From Fodinibius salsisoli (GTDB lineage Bacteria; Bacteroidota; Rhodothermia; Balneolales; Balneolaceae): 64,000 nucleotides of DNA. Below are positions 53,224 through 62,084 of this stretch, piece by piece. Under the pieces are notes generated by a model, which worked only from the letters and a program-made list of their open reading frames with translations, was not told the origin of the DNA and did no database searches. Position 1 is the first letter of the stretch. Each line of letters begins with the position of its first letter. The translations under genes and the position numbers were made by a program. The DNA is taken from the NCBI RefSeq assembly GCF_026229185.1, contig NZ_JAGGJA010000012.1:1-64000 (forward strand), written 5' to 3'.

Positions 53224-54561
53224 TCAATTATCACGACTCCTGCTGCGAGATGAAGATCCGCGGGATCGTGAGTTATTGGATGAAGAACGGCTTCTGGTGA
53301 CCGTTGATCTGTTGTTACTGCTACGACTGCGGCGAGAAATCGAAGAGTTACTCTTATTTGATGAACGCGATCGCACTCTGTGAGAACTGCTGGATCGGGA
53401 TCGGTCGCGATTCGTTGAAATATGTGCGTTACCGCTCTTGATTACCTTTTTGAGCGCATTTAGGAAGCCACTTCGACTGCGTTTGGAATCCTTACTCCGG
53501 CTGTTTCGGGCTCGTAATTGTTGGCGAATACGGTCTTCAAGACTTGACCGATTTTCAACTCGTTTCTGCAGTTTACGATCAAGACTGATAACTCGTCTGG
53601 AGCGCTGCCGGATGTTACTGTTATTACCATCGCTGGAAGATCGATAGCCCACTCGGCTTCTTCGAGTCGGGGTATTCGCATCCGATTGATTGACGCTTTG
53701 CATTTGCTGCATATTATTGCCATCGCCCCGGCTACGACTTCCACCTCTGGATCGGCTGCCACTGCTACTTCCACCACGGCTGCGGCTTCGCCCTACAGAA
53801 CCCGAATTTCCATTGTCTCTTGAACGGGATCGACCACGCTCTACGGTTCCACGATTTCGGGAGCTGCCGCTGGAGCGTCGACGTACTGTGCTGCCGGAAG
53901 AATTATCCCGGTCACGGCTTCTTACTCTTGTGCGATCATTATCATCTCTTGATCGGGTTCTCACATTTGTACCACGCGTACGGCTAGCTCCAATATCTCG
54001 ACGTCCATATCGTCGGCGAACGTGATCGCGGTCGCGATACACATTATTATAATAGTAGCCACCATTATAAAAGTTGTAGTAATTATAGGCGAAGGGCCGA
54101 TGTAAGCCATACCAGTAAGAATCGTAATAAAAGCTGTTGCCATAGAATCCATGATAATAATGAGGCCAGCCCCAACCGAAGGAGAAACCAAAGCTATTAC
54201 GCCAACCAAAACCCATACGTAATTTCCAGCGCCAGTATGGACTCATAGCCCAATAGTGGGAAGAGAAGTGTGGCCAGTACCCATGGCCCCAATAAGAGTC
54301 ATAAAAAGAATTATAGCGATGGCTTGGGAGATAGATATTTACATTATAATCGCGATATGGGCTACAATCACAGGCCTTATACTTGTCTGCATAGGTATAG
54401 TCTTTATACTCGACCGGAATATATTCTTCCTCTTCTTCATAGTCATCATAATCTTCCTGATATGGTCTCTCTTGGGTACGTTCTGCGACCTGCAGTTGGG
54501 TATAACAACCGGTCAATAAAACGGCTGATAATGTCAACAAAAACGCTTTAAAAAATTTCAT
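53224..54561 (-). CDS. Arg/Ser-rich lipoprotein of unknown function
   Basis: The protein has 445 residues from ATG 54561, which has GGAGG six bases upstream. A lipoprotein signal (FLLTLSAVLLTGC) is followed by an acidic stretch, then an aromatic-rich segment (residues about 80-190, with FGWGWPHYYHGFYGNSFYYD-type repeats). From residue about 190 the chain is dominated by Arg-Ser and Arg-Asp dipeptides (DRDHVRRRYGRRDIGASR, SRSRSRDNGNSGSVGRSRSR and similar). The low-complexity, highly basic tail should stay unfolded and could bind acidic polymers or outer-membrane lipids. No family was recognised. The composition is striking in a surface lipoprotein. Confidence 0.8.
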   Translation of the reverse strand: MKFFKAFLLTLSAVLLTGCYTQLQVAERTQERPYQEDYDDYEEEEEYIPVEYKDYTYADKYKACDCSPYRDYNVNIYLPSHRYNSFYDSYWGHGYWPHFSSHYWAMSPYWRWKLRMGFGWRNSFGFSFGWGWPHYYHGFYGNSFYYDSYWYGLHRPFAYNYYNFYNGGYYYNNVYRDRDHVRRRYGRRDIGASRTRGTNVRTRSRDDNDRTRVRSRDRDNSSGSTVRRRSSGSSRNRGTVERGRSRSRDNGNSGSVGRSRSRGGSSSGSRSRGGSRSRGDGNNMQQMQSVNQSDANTPTRRSRVGYRSSSDGNNSNIRQRSRRVISLDRKLQKRVENRSSLEDRIRQQLRARNSRSKDSKRSRSGFLNALKKVIKSGNAHISTNRDRSRSSSSHRVRSRSSNKSNSSISRRSRSSNNRSTVTRSRSSSNNSRSRGSSSRSRSRDN

Positions 54562-54673
54562 AATAATCCTCCACTTTGGACTTATATGCCAACATTTAGG
54601 CCTAAAAATCAACCTCTGTTCTAAAAATAGATATAACAACCATAATCGACAATCACATGATCATGTGAGATCA

Positions 54674-55309
54674 CTAAATTTCTCCCTTCAGTGACTTTGC
54701 AATCACTTCCGCTTTAGAGTTAACGTGTAACTTCTTATAAATGTTTCGTATATGGGCACGTACCGTATCGATTGAGATATCATAACGATCGGCAATCATT
54801 TTATAGCTTAATCCATCTACCAGGCCATTGACAATATCGTGTTCTCGCGGCGTCAAATCTGATTCCGCATTTTTCTTGGCACTATCATCCTGAAAGTGTG
54901 TAATTACTTTCCGGGCAATCTGTGGCGACATCGGCGCGCCGCCATCCAACAGTTTTAGGATCGACTCCTTAATTTCGGGCAGCGAAGTATGCTTCAGCAA
55001 ATATCCGGAAGCCCCCGCCCGCAATGCCTTGAATATCTTATGCGAATCGTGGTAAACCGTTAACATAATAATTTCAATATCCGGATATTTTTCTTTGATC
55101 AGGCCAATACCTTTGATGCCCGACATGCCCGGCAGCTGGATATCCATTAGGATAACATCCGGTGCAGGATGTTCTTCGAGGTAGTCAATCATTTCTTCGA
55201 CTGAATCTACTGCTACCGGACAGGATAAATCATCCTGCATATCCAAATAGCGCTGAATCAGGTCCCGAATTTTTTTATTATCTTCGACGATGCCGGCTAC
55301 AGAGGCCAT
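54674..55309 (-). CDS. NarL/LuxR-family response regulator
   Basis: This is a 211-residue protein. The receiver domain (residues 1-120) carries the phospho-acceptor in PDVILMDIQLPGMSGI and the LLKHTSLPEI switch region. The C-terminal LuxR-type helix-turn-helix reads LTPREHDIVNGLVDGLSYKMIADRYDISIDTVRAHIRNIYKKL. Its cognate kinase is the 42-base-distant gene upstream, so together they form a classical NarX/NarL-like two-component system on one transcript. Confidence 0.95.
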   Translation of the reverse strand: MASVAGIVEDNKKIRDLIQRYLDMQDDLSCPVAVDSVEEMIDYLEEHPAPDVILMDIQLPGMSGIKGIGLIKEKYPDIEIIMLTVYHDSHKIFKALRAGASGYLLKHTSLPEIKESILKLLDGGAPMSPQIARKVITHFQDDSAKKNAESDLTPREHDIVNGLVDGLSYKMIADRYDISIDTVRAHIRNIYKKLHVNSKAEVIAKSLKGEI

Positions 55310-55351
55310 ATCAGTATAGATTTAATGAACATTAAACCACTCAAAACAAGA

Positions 55352-58216
55352 TCAAGCGGCACGGCTTACGCGTACTTCAAAACCCTGATTATGATTAAAC
55401 GTAATATCTGCATCAATACGTTTCGCTCGCATATTCATGTTACGCAATCCTTGCCCTGTTTTCCTCTCATTATGAGTGCTGGTGCCATTATCTTTTACAC
55501 TCAACAAGAAACCAGCGCCATTGGTTGACAAGGTTATATCTACTCTATCCGCATTCGAGTGTTTTGCGATATTATTTATTGCTTCTTTAAAGATAAGGTA
55601 CAGATTTTCTTTCAGGGATACTTCAAGTTTTTCCTGCATATTGCCCTCAAAATGGTACTGAATCTCCTTTTCAGACAAGACGCTGTTCACGTAGTCTTGC
55701 ATTCGATCCGTAAGATCTCCTACCGTGTCATTACGGGCGTCGATAGACCAGACAATATCATCAAGGCTTGAAACAATTTTACGGCTTTGAGCACCAATTT
55801 GTTCGAGTGACTCTTGCAGCGTGTCAGCTACCTCCATGGTTTGTAGAAAGTCGGATTGGAGAGCAATTTCAGTCAGCGCAGATCCCACATCATCATGGAG
55901 GTCACTGGCAATGCGTACCCGCATACGTTCAATATCAACCATCTTTCGAACACGATAATAATGGTAGATAAAAAATATAATGCCCACGAGAGCAAATAAT
56001 ACCAGGGCGATGAACCACCACTGCTGCCAAAACGGGGCTAAAACCGTAAAACTTATTTGGGCCCGCTCGCTGCTCCACTGACCATCATTATTCTGGGCCA
56101 TCACCTCAAACGTATAGTCCCCCGGTATAAGAGCGGAATAGCGCACCTGACGCTGCGAGGTGGTCTGCCAGCCTTCTCCGGAGTTTCTAAGCCTATATCG
56201 ATAGTTAACCTGTTCGGGGGCAGTAAAACTTATTCCTACGAATGAGAAGACCATATTATGGTTATCACTATCAACTTCAAGTTTGGGCTTGATAGATATT
56301 TGATCTCCTGCCACACTTATATTTTCAATATGAATTTTGGGAGCGGCACTATTTAACTTTTCTTTGGAAGGATCAAAACGCGTGAGCCCGCCGACGGAAC
56401 CAAACCAGAGGGTCCCCTGGCGATCTTTATAAGAGGCCCCGGCATACATCTCATTGGCAACAAGGCCTTGTGTTTGTGTAAAGAGTTTAAAAGGATGGCT
56501 TTCCTCAGTAGTTTGAAATGCCTGATAATCGAAGCGTACCACTCCTTTATTCGTACCAATCCAGTAGATGCCCCTATCATCCTGTTCAATAAAGTAGCAA
56601 ACCTCATCCGGCAGCCCGTCTGCTGTGGTGATGGTCTCAAACCTTCCATTTTGAAACTTGGCTATTCCACCAAAGGTGGCAAACCACAGATTACCCTCCT
56701 GATCTTTTAGAATATCCAACACCCCATTATTGGGCAGTCCGTCCTGGATAGAGTAATTGGTGAACGTCTCTCCTTGCAACCGGCTGACACCTCCATAGGT
56801 AGCCAACCAAAGCGACCCATCGCTGGTTTCTTCGATCGCCATGACGGTATTATTTGCCAAACTGTCTTCTTCGGTCCATTGCGTAAAACTGTTTCCATTA
56901 TACGTCAGGACCCCCTCCCCCAGCGTACCCAGCCACCAGTTTCCTGTCTCAGCAGATTTGTGCAGGGCGCGAATTTTACGGTATGGTAATTCGGATTCGT
57001 CAAAATTCAGGAATCGTTCGTTTTCATAAATACTCAGCCCCCATCGGGTTCCGACAAACAACCCTCCTCCTTCATTCGATGCAAGGGTATACACCTTATC
57101 ATCAACCAGACCGTCAGTGCTGTTAAGTGTCGTAAAGCCTCCGGTTATATCTAATCGACTTACGCCACCTCCATAGGTAGCAATCCAGTGGTCGCCAGAC
57201 TGATCCTGGGAAATTGAAGTAACCACATTGTTCGGTAGCCCCTCTTCAATGGTGTAGCTTTGAAAGTGATCGCCAAGAAAGAGGCTAATTCCTCCTCCCA
57301 ACGTGCCAAACCAAATATTTCCTTCTCTATCGTATTTGGTAGTATGGATAAAATTATTAGCTAATCCTTCATCTACCGAATAATTCGAAAACTCTGCCTT
57401 ATCAAAATCAAAAAAACTTGCTCCTTCTTCTGTTCCTAACCATAATCCTTTATCCGGTGCCACCGAGATTGATTGGATTCGATTGTTAATAAGCCCATCC
57501 TCTTCCGTATAACATCTAAAACGGTCTCCGCTGATACGACAGAGCCCGGCCCGTGTGCCAATCCAGAGCTGTCCATTCTCAGTGAGAGCCAAATCACGAA
57601 GGCGGTTATCCGGCAGTCCATGCTGGGTGGTAAATGTTCGAAAGTTTCCATCTTCGAGTTTAGTTAACCCTGCTCTTGTAGCAAACCAAAGAATGCCTTG
57701 CTGATCTTCTACGATGTCGCGAACCCGGTCGTCTCCCAACCCATTCACCTCTCGGTATTGGGTTAGATGCTGATTCCGATCCAGGTGCCAAATGCCCTGT
57801 CCATCTGTTGCAAACCAATATTCATTAAACTGATCCTGATGGATGCTTAAAACCGCGCCCGACGTAAGTGGCTTTAACACTGGAAGGGTATAGATACTAT
57901 CCTTGTTGACGATATTTACCCCATTTGAGGTGCCGACCCAAAGCTGATCTTTATGATCCTGATGTAGTGCTGATATCTTATTATCAAGCAGTCCATCTTC
58001 GGTATAGTAATTTTGAAAGCGAATTCCGTCAAAGCGGTTGAGGCCGTAGCTGGTACCTATCCATAAATACCCTTCATTATCCTGTAATAAGTCGTTGACT
58101 ACCGACTCACTCAATCCTTTTTCGATGGAATATGTTCTAAAGGGAAGTACCTGTGAGTAGGCACTATAGCTTAACCCAATGCATAAGACTACAAATATAG
58201 GGAATAACTTTTTCAT
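55352..58216 (-). CDS. Propeller-type sensor histidine kinase
   Basis: The protein has 954 residues from the ATG at 58216, which starts a signal peptide (FPIFVVLCIGLSYSAYSQ). About 14 two-component-regulator propeller repeats (GNIWFGTLGGGISLF, GDHWIATYGGGVSRLD, GNLWFATFGGIAKFQ and similar) form the periplasmic sensor. A Y_Y_Y domain, one membrane helix (WWFIALVLFALVGIIFFIYHYY), a HisKA_3 dimerisation helix with the phospho-acceptor His in ASDLHDDVGSALTEIALQ, and a HATPase_c end (NIAKHSNADRVDITL) follow. Such sensors often detect polysaccharide fragments in Bacteroidota, but the ligand here is unknown. It lies directly before its response regulator. Confidence 0.93.
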   Translation of the reverse strand: MKKLFPIFVVLCIGLSYSAYSQVLPFRTYSIEKGLSESVVNDLLQDNEGYLWIGTSYGLNRFDGIRFQNYYTEDGLLDNKISALHQDHKDQLWVGTSNGVNIVNKDSIYTLPVLKPLTSGAVLSIHQDQFNEYWFATDGQGIWHLDRNQHLTQYREVNGLGDDRVRDIVEDQQGILWFATRAGLTKLEDGNFRTFTTQHGLPDNRLRDLALTENGQLWIGTRAGLCRISGDRFRCYTEEDGLINNRIQSISVAPDKGLWLGTEEGASFFDFDKAEFSNYSVDEGLANNFIHTTKYDREGNIWFGTLGGGISLFLGDHFQSYTIEEGLPNNVVTSISQDQSGDHWIATYGGGVSRLDITGGFTTLNSTDGLVDDKVYTLASNEGGGLFVGTRWGLSIYENERFLNFDESELPYRKIRALHKSAETGNWWLGTLGEGVLTYNGNSFTQWTEEDSLANNTVMAIEETSDGSLWLATYGGVSRLQGETFTNYSIQDGLPNNGVLDILKDQEGNLWFATFGGIAKFQNGRFETITTADGLPDEVCYFIEQDDRGIYWIGTNKGVVRFDYQAFQTTEESHPFKLFTQTQGLVANEMYAGASYKDRQGTLWFGSVGGLTRFDPSKEKLNSAAPKIHIENISVAGDQISIKPKLEVDSDNHNMVFSFVGISFTAPEQVNYRYRLRNSGEGWQTTSQRQVRYSALIPGDYTFEVMAQNNDGQWSSERAQISFTVLAPFWQQWWFIALVLFALVGIIFFIYHYYRVRKMVDIERMRVRIASDLHDDVGSALTEIALQSDFLQTMEVADTLQESLEQIGAQSRKIVSSLDDIVWSIDARNDTVGDLTDRMQDYVNSVLSEKEIQYHFEGNMQEKLEVSLKENLYLIFKEAINNIAKHSNADRVDITLSTNGAGFLLSVKDNGTSTHNERKTGQGLRNMNMRAKRIDADITFNHNQGFEVRVSRAA

Positions 58217-58291
58217 AGGATTATTAACGGTCATATAGATCATAATAATACTTTGGATACCGCCTTCATTCTATTAAAAGTTTGGGGAAAT

Positions 58292-58320
58292 AAAAAAACC
58301 CCGGAAATCCGGGGTTTTTA
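58292..58320. terminator. Terminator between the sigma factor and the sensor kinase
   Basis: AACCCCGG-AAAT-CCGGGGTT with A- and T-runs on both sides makes a compact bidirectional terminator. It ends the primary sigma-factor gene on the - strand, 29 bases after its stop codon. Confidence 0.95.
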
Positions 58321-58348
58321 GTCTTATAAGAAAATTAAAATCTATCGA

Positions 58349-59203
58349 TTAACCGAGATAAGCCCGCAGAGCGGCACTTCGGTTATGATGGCGCAGCTTT
58401 CGAAGTGCTTTTTCTTTAATCTGCCGGACTCGCTCTCGCGTCAAGTCAAATCGTTCGCCGATTTCTTCGAGCGTAAGCGAATGTTCGCGACCGATACCAA
58501 AATAGAGACGAATGACTTCTGCTTCTCGGTCTGTCAGCTTAGAAAGCGCCCGCTCGATCTCGACTTTAAGCGATTCACCCATCAGATCGTTATCCGGATC
58601 CGGGGTTTCTTCGTTTTCAAGAACATCCAGCAAGCGGTTATCTTCACCCTGGGCAAAAGGAGCATCTACCGAAAGGTGTCGACCAGAAATTTTAAGTGTA
58701 TCGGCTACTTCCGAAACCGTCATATCCAGGCTTTCAGCAAGCTCTGCAGCAGAAGGTACACGCTCATATTCCTGTTCCAGTTTGGAAAGTTCTTTGCCAA
58801 TCTTGTTCAGAGCTCCAACGCGGTTAAGCGGAAGCCTGACAATTCGGCTTTGCTCAGCCAGAGCTTGTAAAATCGATTGTCGAATCCACCATACAGCATA
58901 GGAAATAAACTTAAAGCCCCGCGTTTCATCGAAACGCTTGGCCGCTTTAATCAATCCCAGATTACCTTCGTTAATGAGGTCGCCAAGCGAAAGACCCTGA
59001 TTCTGATATTGTTTAGCGACCGAAACAACAAAACGAAGATTCGCCTTTGTTAAGTCTTCAAGAGCTTTTTGGCTGCCTTTCTGAATTTCTTTGGCCAGCC
59101 TCACTTCATCTTCCGGGGTGATAAGCTTCTCTTTTCCTATCTCCTGTAAATAGCGGTCGAGTGATTCTGATTCTCGAGTAGAAATTCCTGAACTTCTTGC
59201 CAC
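58349..59203 (-). CDS. rpoD: Primary RNA polymerase sigma factor, short RpoD type
   Basis: This is a 284-residue sigma-70 factor. Region 1.2 reads [30 protein letters not shown]. Regions 2.1-2.4 follow, with [34 protein letters not shown] and [32 protein letters not shown] (the -10-binding helix). Region 3, and region 4.2 with [48 protein letters not shown], complete it. Lack of region 1.1 and this length are typical of the housekeeping sigma factor of Bacteroidota and Balneolota, which recognises unusual promoters. It is transcribed alone. Confidence 0.93.
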   Translation of the reverse strand: MARSSGISTRESESLDRYLQEIGKEKLITPEDEVRLAKEIQKGSQKALEDLTKANLRFVVSVAKQYQNQGLSLGDLINEGNLGLIKAAKRFDETRGFKFISYAVWWIRQSILQALAEQSRIVRLPLNRVGALNKIGKELSKLEQEYERVPSAAELAESLDMTVSEVADTLKISGRHLSVDAPFAQGEDNRLLDVLENEETPDPDNDLMGESLKVEIERALSKLTDREAEVIRLYFGIGREHSLTLEEIGERFDLTRERVRQIKEKALRKLRHHNRSAALRAYLG

Positions 59204-59394
59204 GGGATATTACTGGGTTTATTGGTAATTTCAGTGCGTATAACTCGTATTTGACTCACCTACCTTAGGAGTATGGGAGGCTAATCAAATATATTTAGGG
59301 TATAATAACGCCTAAAATATAAAATTGTTGTATTAGAAATCTCTGCAATATAACCATTATGTTGCATAATTACTAACAAATATTAATGACCTTT

Positions 59395-60564
59395 TCATTC
59401 CATTGTTAGCATACTCTCTCCAGGAAAATCCACATTAATCCCAAAAAAGTGGCTCACCGTAGAAGCCACGTCACTAAATGTCTGCCGCGTACCGAGGTTA
59501 ATATCCATGCTGAGTGATGCTGGAAACAACAAAATAGGCACAAATTCCCGGCTGTGATCGGTACTTTCCGACGTCGGATCATTACCATGATCGCCCGTTA
59601 TAATCAGCAGATCTTCCTCCTGAAGTTTACTTATAATAGCAGGTATGGCCCGATCCAGTTGCTGCAGGCAAGCAGCATAACCGGCAGGATCTAACCGATG
59701 ACCATATTTTTGATCCGTATCAATCAAATTTATAAACACAAAGCTGTCCGAAACAGCCGACATTAAGCTTAGCAACTGTGAAATGCCTTCTGCATTGTGT
59801 TTGGTTCGGCGATACTGGGTGAACAACTCTTCGGAAAACAGGTCTACCACTTTACCTATTGAGTAGGTCTTTATTTTATGTTGCTGCAGACTGCTCAATA
59901 AATTATGCATCGGTGGTTTGATAGAAAAATCGTGTCGTTTATCCGAAATTCGCTCAAAATCACCGGGTGTTCCCTTAAAGGGACGAGCAATGACCCTTCC
60001 CACCCCATGCTCACCGGTACAGACATGCTGCCGGGCAAAATCACACCACTCATAGAGCTTATCTATGGGCGTTACATCTACATGAGCTGCTACTTGAAAG
60101 ACACTGTCTGCCGAGGTATAGACAATAGGGAGCCCCGTTTGGAGATGTTGCTCCCCATAATCCGCAATCACTTCTGTTCCGGAATAGGGTTTATTCACCA
60201 GTACATCCTCAACACCAATTCCACCACAGAATTGTTGAATCACTTCATTAGGAAAGCCCTCCGAATAAGTTGGAAATGGTGTATCCAAAGTAATGCCAGC
60301 CAGCTCCCAATGACCGGTTGTAGAATCTTTGCCTGCCGACTGTTCACGCATTTTTCCGTAAGCGCAGAGAGGCTCATTGTTAGCCGGGACTGACGATAAT
60401 GGTATAATGTTACCCAGTCCCAGTTTTTGAAAGTTTGGCAATTTACACCCTGTTGCTTCACAAAGGTGTGCTAACGTATTTTCGTTCTCATCACCATACT
60501 CGGCAGCATCTTCCTGAGCGCCTACACCAAGTCCATCAATAACAATAACATAGCAGTTTCCCAT
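59395..60564 (-). CDS. deoB: Phosphopentomutase DeoB
   Basis: This 389-residue enzyme of the alkaline-phosphatase fold converts ribose-1-phosphate and ribose-5-phosphate, and their deoxy forms. Metal ligands are VIDGLGVGAQEDA (Asp), GKDSTTGHWELAG (the catalytic Thr), DLIDTDQKYGHR-type (FINLIDTDQKYGHRLD) and ITGDHGNDPTSESTDHSREFVPIL. It would feed nucleoside sugars into the pentose phosphate pathway. It lies two bases after the GAF/degenerate-GGDEF gene on the same strand and should be co-translated with it. Confidence 0.95.
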   Translation of the reverse strand: MGNCYVIVIDGLGVGAQEDAAEYGDENENTLAHLCEATGCKLPNFQKLGLGNIIPLSSVPANNEPLCAYGKMREQSAGKDSTTGHWELAGITLDTPFPTYSEGFPNEVIQQFCGGIGVEDVLVNKPYSGTEVIADYGEQHLQTGLPIVYTSADSVFQVAAHVDVTPIDKLYEWCDFARQHVCTGEHGVGRVIARPFKGTPGDFERISDKRHDFSIKPPMHNLLSSLQQHKIKTYSIGKVVDLFSEELFTQYRRTKHNAEGISQLLSLMSAVSDSFVFINLIDTDQKYGHRLDPAGYAACLQQLDRAIPAIISKLQEEDLLIITGDHGNDPTSESTDHSREFVPILLFPASLSMDINLGTRQTFSDVASTVSHFFGINVDFPGESMLTME

Positions 60565-60566
60565 GG

Positions 60567-62081
60567 CTATATAGCTTTATTCTGTTCGGACTTCATGGCT
60601 TGGGAGAGGGCCGACTTTGCTTCAGAAAGCACCTGGTAAGAGCCTTTGGATTCGGGGCCCAACTTTGTAAAACCAACCTTAATATTCGTCTGTATATGCA
60701 TGCCATTATTAAGCTCAAATGGATTAGCAAACTTTTGGCGCACCGACGAGATCCATCGTTTTAACGCTTCCGGATCTCTATTCTGGATAAAAAAGGAATA
60801 GATATAATCGGAATGATAGCCTAAAATTCCGGTATATCCGAACTGACCGGGATTGAAAGCCGTAATCAAATCTTTTTGCATCTGATCAAGCTGGTCAATG
60901 CGCATTTTTGTACGCAGCTTCGGCAAATTGGAAAGCGTAATAAGCCCAAACCAAGAGTGTACATTGGACTTTTCTGCAATTATATTTTCAATCTCGGCGT
61001 CTACACTCTTTTCCCATATATCGGGAAGGAATGCACCAAACTCATTGGCGAAAACGGGCTCATCGATATCAATTTTGGGATCATTTCCCATAATTTGAAG
61101 TCCCGCCACCCGCACCAGGTTAGCCAATTTATGCTTTGTAGACTCTTTAAAAAGCAGTGGATTTTGGTCGTAAATAAGCACCACCCCCTGCCGGCGGTCA
61201 TTCATTAACAAAGGTACCGCCAGCGTGGCCCCGTCGGTATGTCGTTCACGTGGCGACAATCGTTTCGGACTGTTATTGAAATGGATGGCAAATTCGGTTT
61301 CTCCATTCTCTGCGGCATCACTGGTAAGCGAGCGATCTTCCATCTTCATCCCGATGGGTGGAGCATGTTTTGCCTCATCCGAATTCATAACGTTACACCA
61401 GCTGTCCATACCCTGGGTGACAAAAGATACGCCACCGTCGTGCAAAAAGTCCTGCAAAATATTAAGCAGCCGTTTTATCATGTCTGCACGGTGGCAGCGC
61501 ACGTTCAATCGGCCCAGGCACTTTTCGTAATCGATCCACTCGTTTTGCTGTTCATATAGATCACTGATTTCTAAGTAGGTATTCAATACATTCCGTAAGG
61601 CCTCAATATAGGAATGGATGACATCCCGCTTCTCTTCAGTAAAAATATGGTCCTTCGACTCCAATACCGTAATAGCCACCGTTTCCCCATTATTGACGAA
61701 AGGTAACATCGTGACATACCGAACAGGAACGTCATTGTAATAATGGTCCAGATGCGATTTATCCAGCCTTTTCCCTACTTCTACGGCGGTGGGTTCTGTA
61801 TAATCCTTAAATTCATTCAAAAAATGATCTTCGAATTTCAACCGATCTTTAAACATAACGTTATCCAGCTCAGTGGACTTTGTCTCAAGCACGAACTGCT
61901 CACGAGATCGGTTAATCCAGTACATGTATACCGTCTCCATCTTCGAAGCTCCTCGCAGCAGATAGATAAGGTCTTTGAGCACGTGCTTAAATTCTCTCAG
62001 TGCTTTTTTCTGGCGTTTTTTTCCCATAATCTCTGCTTTAGAGTATTCTTTTTTAGATGCTGAAAAACTGTTCATGATCAT
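60567..62081 (-). CDS. GAF-domain protein with degenerate GGDEF-like C-terminus
   Basis: This is a 504-residue cytoplasmic protein. Two GAF-like sensor domains (about residues 30-170 and 190-330; TMLPFVNNGETVAITVLESK and LAVPLLMNDRRQGVVLIYDQ) precede a C-terminal domain of about 150 residues. The secondary-structure pattern of this last domain (GLITLSNLPKLR, YTGILGYHSDYIYSFFI, IQTNIKVGFTKLGPESKG, VLSEAKSALSQAM) follows GGDEF proteins. The GG(D/E)EF loop itself is missing (GYHSDY), so it is unlikely to make c-di-GMP and may bind it or another nucleotide. It sits between pepF and deoB with gaps of only 2-3 bases. Confidence 0.75.
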   Translation of the reverse strand: MIMNSFSASKKEYSKAEIMGKKRQKKALREFKHVLKDLIYLLRGASKMETVYMYWINRSREQFVLETKSTELDNVMFKDRLKFEDHFLNEFKDYTEPTAVEVGKRLDKSHLDHYYNDVPVRYVTMLPFVNNGETVAITVLESKDHIFTEEKRDVIHSYIEALRNVLNTYLEISDLYEQQNEWIDYEKCLGRLNVRCHRADMIKRLLNILQDFLHDGGVSFVTQGMDSWCNVMNSDEAKHAPPIGMKMEDRSLTSDAAENGETEFAIHFNNSPKRLSPRERHTDGATLAVPLLMNDRRQGVVLIYDQNPLLFKESTKHKLANLVRVAGLQIMGNDPKIDIDEPVFANEFGAFLPDIWEKSVDAEIENIIAEKSNVHSWFGLITLSNLPKLRTKMRIDQLDQMQKDLITAFNPGQFGYTGILGYHSDYIYSFFIQNRDPEALKRWISSVRQKFANPFELNNGMHIQTNIKVGFTKLGPESKGSYQVLSEAKSALSQAMKSEQNKAI

Positions 62082-62084
62082 GTC

